Source: Anaerobacillus sp. (GTDB taxonomy: Bacteria > Bacillota > Bacilli > Bacillales_H > Anaerobacillaceae). Taken from it: a DNA stretch of 12,440 nt. Within the stretch, counting starts at the first letter, position 1. Every line of letters begins with the position of its first letter. The position numbers and the translations under genes were made by a program. The notes beneath the pieces are model-generated. The model saw only the letters and a program-made list of their open reading frames with translations, did no database searches and was not told the DNA's origin. The stretch lies in contig SKOL01000589.1 of the NCBI GenBank assembly GCA_007120055.1, forward strand, positions 1 through 12,440. The letters run 5' to 3'. Shown here in pieces: positions 8,934 through 12,440 of this stretch.

Positions 8934-9680
8934 ATGGAACCTATTCCTTCTTTACGAGTGTTAAAATATCTTTTTTATGATCGTTTTTCGACGTTTTATC
9001 AGCAAAAAAAACGGATGAATCCACATTTGCGAAACATAGTTTCTCAACAGTTAGCCCATTATCATGTCAATCTATCATTAGAACAAAGTTTAATGGAGAC
9101 TACCTTCACCGTTTTTGATTTAGAAACGACAGGCTTTTACCCAAAGTTAGGTGATGAAATCGTTTCGGTAGGAGCTATTAAAATGAATGTAAATGAAATA
9201 AAGTTTCCAGAACATTTTTATGAAATTGTCTCGCCTATCGGGGAGGTTCCAAATAATATTTATTCACTTACAGGGTTATCGGAGGAACAGGTAAGTAATG
9301 GTAAGACTTTTGATGAGGTTTTTTCAAAGTTTTTAAAGTTTAGTGAAGGTACCGTCTTGGTTGCTCATCCGGCATCTTTTGACGTTAATTTTTTACAAGT
9401 GATGGCTAAAAGGTGGCAATTAGGACTCTTTCAACCTACATTTATTGATTCTTACTATATCGCAAATTATTTGCGACCTAAGAAGAACAATAAATTAGAC
9501 GGTTTAGTCTCCTATTTTAATATTGAAAATAAACAGCGACACCACGCTTTAAATGATGCACAAATGACAGCGGAAGTGTTTACGCATTTGTTATATTTGT
9601 TACAAGAGAAGGGGATCGGTACTTTAGGAGATTATTTGAAACTTAGAGGGAAGAAAAAAGGGGACCTACTAATAAAGTGA
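8934..9680 (+). CDS. DnaQ-like DEDDh 3'-5' exonuclease
   Basis: The protein has 248 residues. The ATG directly follows the TAA of the upstream gene, with GCGAGGA (8921-8927) as ribosome site, so the two are co-translated. ExoI is FDLETTGF (D62, E64), ExoII VLVAHPASFD (D150) and ExoIII HHALNDA (H203, D208), a full DEDDh set. The N-terminal 55 residues, basic and aromatic, precede the nuclease fold and are an extension of unknown role. DnaQ-fold proteins remove nucleotides from 3' ends of DNA or RNA as proofreaders, or trim RNA. This one is a stand-alone enzyme, not the PolC proofreading domain. From its position its substrate may depend on the preceding nucleotidyltransferase-like protein; that is inference. 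Confidence 0.9.
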   Translation: MEPIPSLRVLKYLFYDRFSTFYQQKKRMNPHLRNIVSQQLAHYHVNLSLEQSLMETTFTVFDLETTGFYPKLGDEIVSVGAIKMNVNEIKFPEHFYEIVSPIGEVPNNIYSLTGLSEEQVSNGKTFDEVFSKFLKFSEGTVLVAHPASFDVNFLQVMAKRWQLGLFQPTFIDSYYIANYLRPKKNNKLDGLVSYFNIENKQRHHALNDAQMTAEVFTHLLYLLQEKGIGTLGDYLKLRGKKKGDLLIK

Positions 9681-9693
9681 TAAAATAAGAGAA

Positions 9694-9849
9694 TGTTCCA
9701 CAATAAAGTGTCAGACACCGCTAGACACCGAATATAGACATACTATAAATCTTTACGTATATATTTAGTAGGATCCTTGTTGTGTCAGACACTTTTGTCC
9801 CAACCTCATACTTGGTAAGTTCTACATGGTGCCGGACACTTATGGAACA
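9694..9849. repeat. REP/MITE-like element with TGTTCCA inverted ends and internal GTGTCAGACAC palindromes
   Basis: The ends are TGTTCCA (9694-9700) and TGGAACA (9843-9849), continuing inward as AAGTGTCAGACACC (9706-9719) and its near inverse GGTGCCGGACACTT (9828-9841). A third copy, GTGTCAGACACTT (9782-9794), lies inside in inverse orientation. Such AAGTGTC-rich palindromes resemble the REP sequences mobilised by REP-associated tyrosine transposases in Firmicutes. No transposase is encoded here. It sits between the convergent exonuclease and ferredoxin genes, the usual place for REP units, and could end transcription from both sides. Confidence 0.72.
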
Positions 9850-9863
9850 GCGGCCAATTACTT

Positions 9864-10187
9864 TTAGTCTTCAGGCCTTGGTCCTGGGTCTAAATCAGAG
9901 ATTCTTTTCGTCATCAATGGGTTAACGAATGCATCGCCATTTACGCGAACTTGACAAGATAAACGAGTTTTTGTGTCATCGAGTCCTTTTGCGGCAAAAG
10001 CTTTTTTTTCAACTTCGGTTAAATGGCCAAAGTCTCCTTCAATAACTTCTACTCTACAAGTAGCACATCTTGCTTTACCACCACAACGATGCAAAATGTC
10101 TATTCCGTTGTCCTCTAAAGCATTTGATAACTTCTTTCCGTCTTCAGCATAAAATGAGTGATAACCAATGACATTAATATTGCCCAA
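9864..10187 (-). CDS. [2Fe-2S] plant-type ferredoxin-like protein
   Basis: From the TTG at 10187 the protein has 107 residues. The cluster motif is C-G-G-K-A-R-C-A-T-C, i.e. Cys-x5-Cys-x2-Cys, followed 34 residues later by the fourth ligand in RLSCQV. This is the adrenodoxin/plant-type fold and it should carry one-electron transfers in the cytoplasm; the partner is unknown. An upstream TTG at 10205 would add six residues (MKGGII), but the ribosome site AAAGGCGGG lies inside that extension, so the start at 10187 is preferred. The C-terminus is short and acidic/proline-rich (DLDPGPRPED). It is convergent with the exonuclease gene and has no close gene on its own strand in this window. The Cys pattern makes the family assignment secure. 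Confidence 0.9.
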   Translation of the reverse strand: MGNINVIGYHSFYAEDGKKLSNALEDNGIDILHRCGGKARCATCRVEVIEGDFGHLTEVEKKAFAAKGLDDTKTRLSCQVRVNGDAFVNPLMTKRISDLDPGPRPED

Positions 10188-10193
10188 TATTAT

Positions 10194-10202
10194 CCCGCCT
10201 TT
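10194..10202 (-). promoter_or_regulatory. Ribosome binding site selecting the TTG start of the ferredoxin gene
   Basis: On the minus strand AAAGGCGGG ends six bases before TTG (10187-10185). It would fall inside the coding region if the upstream TTG at 10205 were used, which argues for the shorter protein. Confidence 0.6.
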
Positions 10203-10251
10203 CAAAACTATAACTAATTTTCTTTTTACCCATTAGTAGGAGGAAATAAAC

Positions 10252-10353
10252 GTGAAAATAATTACTATATATTTCCTGGGTAAGCGCAAAAATAGCGCTG
10301 TTTCGCCGTTTTTCTCTATTTTTTTTGTTTCAAGTAAGCGTTTACCTATTTAG
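10252..10353 (+). CDS. Possible small basic/hydrophobic protein, 33 residues
   Basis: GTG at 10252 follows a perfect AGGAGG (10238-10243) with 8 bases between. The frame begins MKIITIYFLGKRKN, continues through AVSPFFSIFFVSS and ends in KRLPI. The two hydrophobic patches are separated by a basic loop. I do not recognise it. The beginning vaguely resembles SpoVM (MKxxTI), but the rest does not. It lies divergent from the ferredoxin gene, 64 bases from that gene's start. A short GC hairpin (AGCGC/GCGCT) lies within the frame. The only support is ribosome site quality, so it may be non-coding. Confidence 0.35.
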   Translation: MKIITIYFLGKRKNSAVSPFFSIFFVSSKRLPI

Positions 10354-10418
10354 TTTGTAGAATTTTCTGAAAAGTAACACGATACGACAAAGAGTGTGTA
10401 AATTCAAATATTTTCTAG

Positions 10419-10447
10419 TTGTCATTAATTGATAAGACAATTAAAAT
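10419..10447 (+). promoter_or_regulatory. Sigma-A-type promoter with an overlapping inverted repeat
   Basis: TTGTCA (10419-10424) and TAAAAT (10442-10447) are separated by exactly 17 bases, giving 5/6 matches to each consensus hexamer. Transcription would begin near 10454, run through the structured element at 10483-10604 and reach the small ORF at 10621. TTGTC (10419-10423) and GACAA (10436-10440) form an inverted repeat across the -35 box and spacer, which could be an operator. Confidence 0.55.
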
Positions 10448-10482
10448 AATTGAAGGGAATAAATTATATTAATATAAATTAA

Positions 10483-10604
10483 TGAGTTTCATCATTCAAT
10501 ATTATAGCCATCAATTATCTATATTTAAATGTAGTTGCGTTAAACCGTTCGCAATTACAGATAGATTCATATGGCTCAATTTAGGTAATTATGAAATTAA
10601 CTCA
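10483..10604 (+). repeat. Structured element, copy A (paired with 11266-11378)
   Basis: This unit is homologous to the copy after cotD. Outer ends are TGAGTT (10483) and AACTCA (10599-10604). A middle helix pairs GCCAT (10507-10511) with ATGGC (10571-10575). The inner helix pairs TGTAGTTGCG (10530-10539) with CGCAATTACA (10550-10559), closing the loop TTAAACCGTT. It starts about 30 bases after the predicted transcription start and ends 16 bases before a short ORF, as expected for a 5' leader RNA. A MITE-like repeat is the alternative. I recognise no named RNA family. Confidence 0.65.
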
Positions 10605-10620
10605 AATGGAGAAGATTAAA

Positions 10621-10692
10621 ATGCGCTTATATATTTTAATTTTGTTTTTCGTCATGATCGGTGTAACATTTTTTGTTTTTAATGGAATTTGA
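10621..10692 (+). CDS. Possible 23-residue single-span membrane peptide
   Basis: ATG at 10621 follows TGGAGAAG (10606-10613) with 7 bases between. The frame begins MRLYILILFFVMIG and continues VTFFVFNGI: one arginine near the start, then an unbroken hydrophobic stretch long enough to cross the membrane. It sits right after structured element A and the sigma-A-type promoter, so it has a credible transcription unit. I do not recognise a family. Small hydrophobic peptides of this size in Bacillaceae include regulatory membrane peptides and type I toxins; nothing in the sequence decides between these. Confidence 0.45.
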   Translation: MRLYILILFFVMIGVTFFVFNGI

Positions 10693-10726
10693 GAAATAGT
10701 ACTTTAAAATAGGTGATTATACTAGT

Positions 10727-10754
10727 ACATGTGAGCTCCTTTTTACATAGGTTG
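10727..10754 (+). promoter_or_regulatory. Sigma-K-like promoter of cotD
   Basis: ACA (10727-10729), 16 bases, then CATAGGTTG (10746-10754) fits the sigma-K pattern AC-N16/17-CATAnnnTA with one mismatch at the last base. Transcription would start near 10760, 29 bases before cotD. Late mother-cell expression is what is known for cotD in B. subtilis. Confidence 0.6.
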
Positions 10755-10788
10755 ATATTGACCCTATAAAAAAAGGAGGAGAAAAAAC

Positions 10789-11115
10789 ATGTTCTTTCCG
10801 AGACCAAGACCTGGAATGCATGCACCTGTAGCTCCAGTAACTAGACAAATGATGCCACCTCGTGTTCACCCTACTCAACACTATGTAAAGCATAAGTGTT
10901 GTGAGTATATTGTACCAGAGGTGCACCCTAGCCATACAACAATTGTTCAAGATCATTTGTATAAACACTATCATAACTTCCCGCACACTCAATCAGTAGT
11001 GGATCGTGTAGGAAGCCAGCACTTTATTTGCCCTCCAGGACCACCTGTAAACCCAGGTATGCCTGTTGGTGGTATGGGAGCCCCTGGAATGGCACCCCGT
11101 CGTCGTTTCTTTTAG
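10789..11115 (+). CDS. cotD: Spore coat protein CotD
   Basis: The protein has 108 residues behind AAGGAGG (10773-10779). It is rich in His, Pro and Met. The middle block CCEYIVPEVHPSHTT (residues 38-52), followed by KHYHNFPHTQSVVD, is the CotD signature. The N-terminus has proline-basic repeats (PRPRPG) and the C-terminus a Gly-Met-Pro tail (PGMPVGGMGAPGM) ending RRRFF. B. subtilis CotD is shorter, near 75 residues, so this protein carries extra terminal low-complexity segments. CotD is an inner-coat component made in the mother cell late in sporulation. It is a single gene with its own promoter and terminator. The flanking structured elements do not alter the reading frame. Confidence 0.92.
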   Translation: MFFPRPRPGMHAPVAPVTRQMMPPRVHPTQHYVKHKCCEYIVPEVHPSHTTIVQDHLYKHYHNFPHTQSVVDRVGSQHFICPPGPPVNPGMPVGGMGAPGMAPRRRFF

Positions 11116-11167
11116 TCATTGAAAGAAAATTGTTGACTAAACTTAAAATCGTATCGCATTTTTCCTG

Positions 11168-11204
11168 AAGGGTATGGCATAATTTTAAGTGCCTGCCCTT
11201 TTTT
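11168..11204 (+). terminator. Intrinsic terminator after cotD
   Basis: AAGGG (11168-11172) pairs with CCCTT (11196-11200) and GGCA (11176-11179) with TGCC (11190-11193), with a small internal loop between, followed by a run of T to 11204. An alternative pairing of ACTTAAAAT (11141-11149) with ATTTTAAGT (11182-11190) would use the loop of this hairpin. Confidence 0.7.
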
Positions 11205-11265
11205 GTTCCATTTCTAAAGGGGATTTTTACAAAGGTTGTTGTTTTTTGATAAACAGCAGAGTTAA

Positions 11266-11378
11266 TGAATTTCATAATTCATTATTTTCGCCACGAAGAT
11301 CAATATATAGTTGCGTCAAAACCGTCCGTAAACTATATATTGTGTGATGTGGCTCATTTTTGGTAATTATGAAATTCA
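11266..11378 (+). repeat. Structured element, copy B (paired with 10483-10604)
   Basis: Outer arms TGAATTTCATAATT (11266-11279) and AATTATGAAATTCA (11365-11378) are a perfect 14-base inverted repeat. The middle helix is GCCAC (11290-11294) with GTGGC (11349-11353). The inner helix is CAATATATAGTT (11301-11312) with AACTATATATTG (11331-11342), perfect over 12 bases, and encloses GCG, TCAAAACCGTC and CG. Shared with copy A are GTTGCGT, AAACCGT and GGTAATTATGAAATT. It ends 34 bases before the ypsA start, so it would lie in that gene's leader if transcription starts upstream. No convincing promoter was found for ypsA. Confidence 0.68.
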
Positions 11379-11412
11379 CTCAAGTAAGTAAATTATTGTA
11401 GAAGGTGGTAAA

Positions 11413-11964
11413 ATGATAAAAGTATTAGCGGTTACCGGTTACAAATCCCACGAACTTGGCATTTTTGATGAAAAGCATGTTGGTATTAAGTACATAAAAA
11501 AAGTGTTACATAAAAGATTGATTTCTTTTATCGAAGAAGGTTTAGAGTGGGTCATCATATCGGGGCAACTCGGTGTCGAGCTTTGGTGTGGGGAAGTCGT
11601 GCTTCAATTAAAACAGGAATATCCACAGTTAAAGTTAGCGGTTTTAACGCCGTACTTAAACCAAGAGGAAAGGTGGAATGATTTAAAAAAGGAACAGTAC
11701 CAATCGGTTTTACAACAAGCAGATTATGTCGATACTATAACAAAAAGAGGCTATGAAAGCCCTAGTCAGCTTAAATTAAAAAATCAATACATTGTCGAAA
11801 AAAGTGATGCACTATTAGTTATTTTTGATGATGACAAACCTGGTTCACCAAGTTATTATATTACATATGCGAAAATTCGTAGCGAGCATTCCGGTTACGA
11901 AATATTTTACATATATCCTGATGAAATTGAGCTAGCTTATCAAGATGAATTGGAAAGTTGGTAA
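11413..11964 (+). CDS. ypsA: YpsA, SLOG-fold cell-division-linked protein (DUF1273)
   Basis: The protein has 183 residues; ATG follows GAAGGTGG at about 4 bases. The first strand and loop MIKVLAVTGYKSHELGIF, the segment ISGQLGVELWCGEV (residues 49-62) and the late DALLVIFDDDKPGSPSYYI are the family's conserved blocks. The fold is SLOG/Rossmann-like and expected to bind a nucleotide-type ligand. G54, E56 and W58 correspond to residues reported as functionally important in B. subtilis YpsA. YpsA affects cell division in Firmicutes and is encoded beside gpsB, as here. No catalytic activity is established. It ends 85 bases before gpsB, and its last codons overlap the -35 box proposed for gpsB. 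Confidence 0.93.
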   Translation: MIKVLAVTGYKSHELGIFDEKHVGIKYIKKVLHKRLISFIEEGLEWVIISGQLGVELWCGEVVLQLKQEYPQLKLAVLTPYLNQEERWNDLKKEQYQSVLQQADYVDTITKRGYESPSQLKLKNQYIVEKSDALLVIFDDDKPGSPSYYITYAKIRSEHSGYEIFYIYPDEIELAYQDELESW

Positions 11965-11986
11965 TTTTCATAATTGACAATATGAT
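11958..11986 (+). promoter_or_regulatory. Candidate sigma-A promoter of gpsB
   Basis: TTGGTA (11958-11963) and TATGAT (11981-11986) are 17 bases apart, with 4/6 and 5/6 matches. The -35 box overlaps the ypsA stop codon. Transcription would start near 11993, leaving a leader of about 57 bases. Confidence 0.42.
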
Positions 11987-12049
11987 AATGTTTTGAAAAA
12001 ATATAAAAAATGATGGATTTCATTTAAAGTTAATAGAGGTGATCGTAGG

Positions 12050-12358
12050 ATGATAGAAAAACAAGCTACACAACTAACTCCAAAACAAATATTAGAAAAA
12101 GAATTCAAAACAAGTCTAAAAGGTTATAATCAAGACGAAGTTGATAAATTTTTAGATATTGTTATTAAAGATTATGAACTTTTACAAAAAAAGATAGAAA
12201 TTCTTGAAACAGAAAATGGGCGTTTAAAAACGGAAGCAAAAAAATATACGGAGCAACAACCTCGTCAAGGAACGGCTGCCGGAAATACCAATTACGATAT
12301 TTTAAAGAGACTTTCAAACTTAGAAAAACACGTTTTTGGTAATAAACTTTTTGATTAA
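12050..12358 (+). CDS. gpsB: GpsB, cell-division/peptidoglycan adaptor of the DivIVA family
   Basis: The protein has 102 residues, a normal size for GpsB; ATG follows AGAGGTGATC. The N-terminal DivIVA-like domain (about 10-45) includes [22 protein letters not shown], given here as the key block; it is followed by a coiled coil ([21 protein letters not shown]). A Gln/Gly/Thr-rich linker (about 67-80) leads to the C-terminal helix [16 protein letters not shown] that trimerises dimers. GpsB is a cytosolic, membrane-proximal hexamer that binds penicillin-binding proteins and helps move them between septum and side wall. The neighbour ypsA has a genetic link to the same process. Nothing is truncated. 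Confidence 0.95.
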   Translation: MIEKQATQLTPKQILEKEFKTSLKGYNQDEVDKFLDIVIKDYELLQKKIEILETENGRLKTEAKKYTEQQPRQGTAAGNTNYDILKRLSNLEKHVFGNKLFD

Positions 12359-12369
12359 GGGGAATTAGA

Positions 12370-12440
12370 TTGATCGAAGTATATATTGATGGAGCGAGTA
12401 CCGGAAACCCAGGTTTAGCGGGGGCAGGAATTTTTATTAA
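12370..12440 (+). CDS. RNase HI-like protein, 3' truncated by the window end
   Basis: TTG at 12370 follows AAGGGGAA (12357-12364), which overlaps the gpsB stop. The 23 visible residues, IEVYIDGASTGNPGLAGAGI after the initiator, carry the RNase HI beta-1 motif with the first catalytic Asp and the NPG turn. Relatives in Bacillaceae are YpdQ/YpeP-type proteins, some of which lack RNase H activity, so catalysis cannot be judged from the fragment. Only 11 bases separate it from gpsB, so they are likely cotranscribed. Confidence 0.8.
   Translation, partial: MIEVYIDGASTGNPGLAGAGIFI

Noticed and set aside
9681..9863. CRISPR array from the repeated GTGTC motifs
   Set aside because: The copies are few, palindromic, unevenly spaced and in both orientations, which fits REP units and not CRISPR.
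10252..10353. Resemblance of the 33-residue ORF start to SpoVM
   Set aside because: Only MK-x-x-TI is shared; the amphipathic helix and the rest of SpoVM are absent and the context is wrong.
10717..11275. Minus-strand open frames over cotD (10717-10992) and over its terminator and element B (11024-11275)
   Set aside because: cotD on the plus strand has family signature, promoter and ribosome site; the antisense products look random and one runs through terminator and repeat sequence.
11974..12006. TTGACA at 11974 as -35 box for gpsB
   Set aside because: The nearest usable -10-like sequence is 21 bases away, too far; the pair at 11958-11986 has correct spacing.

Overview
The window looks like chromosomal DNA of an endospore-forming, low-G+C Bacillaceae species; the genus cannot be fixed from this sequence alone. 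The evidence is gene content and order. The partial yprA(mrfA)-yprB(mrfB) pair at the left and the cotD-ypsA-gpsB run at the right belong to one neighbourhood in Bacillus subtilis. Shine-Dalgarno sequences are strong, TTG and GTG starts are used, and a sigma-K-like promoter precedes cotD.

Layout. Positions 1-3120 hold the mitomycin-repair pair: the 3' part of the helicase MrfA, overlapping the DEDD exonuclease/TPR protein MrfB. Positions 3092-3420 hold a long palindromic repeat that supplies the last codons of mrfB, then a second large hairpin ahead of the next operon. Positions 3421-9680 form a tight three-gene operon: a double-headed dynamin-like GTPase (DynA type), a cNMP-binding/CBS/DUF294 nucleotidyltransferase-like signalling protein whose TTG start overlaps the dynamin stop, and a DnaQ-like 3'-5' exonuclease that starts directly after the signalling gene's stop codon. 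Positions 9694-9849 hold a REP-type element with inverted ends. A [2Fe-2S] ferredoxin-like gene follows on the minus strand (9864-10187).

From 10206 to 12440 the DNA is mostly intergenic around cotD, ypsA and gpsB, and ends in the first 71 bases of an RNase HI-like gene. The noncoding part holds two homologous, strongly foldable elements of 113-122 bp (10483-10604 and 11266-11378) on either side of cotD. The first sits between a good sigma-A promoter and a 23-residue hydrophobic peptide ORF; the second sits just upstream of ypsA.

How the genes work together. MrfA and MrfB act in DNA repair. YpsA and GpsB act in cell division. CotD is a spore coat protein. The dynamin/nucleotidyltransferase/exonuclease operon has no established joint role. 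It lies between genes that are close neighbours in B. subtilis and is bracketed by two different repeats, so it is the best candidate here for an undescribed system. The paired structured elements are the best candidate for an undescribed RNA or repeat family.
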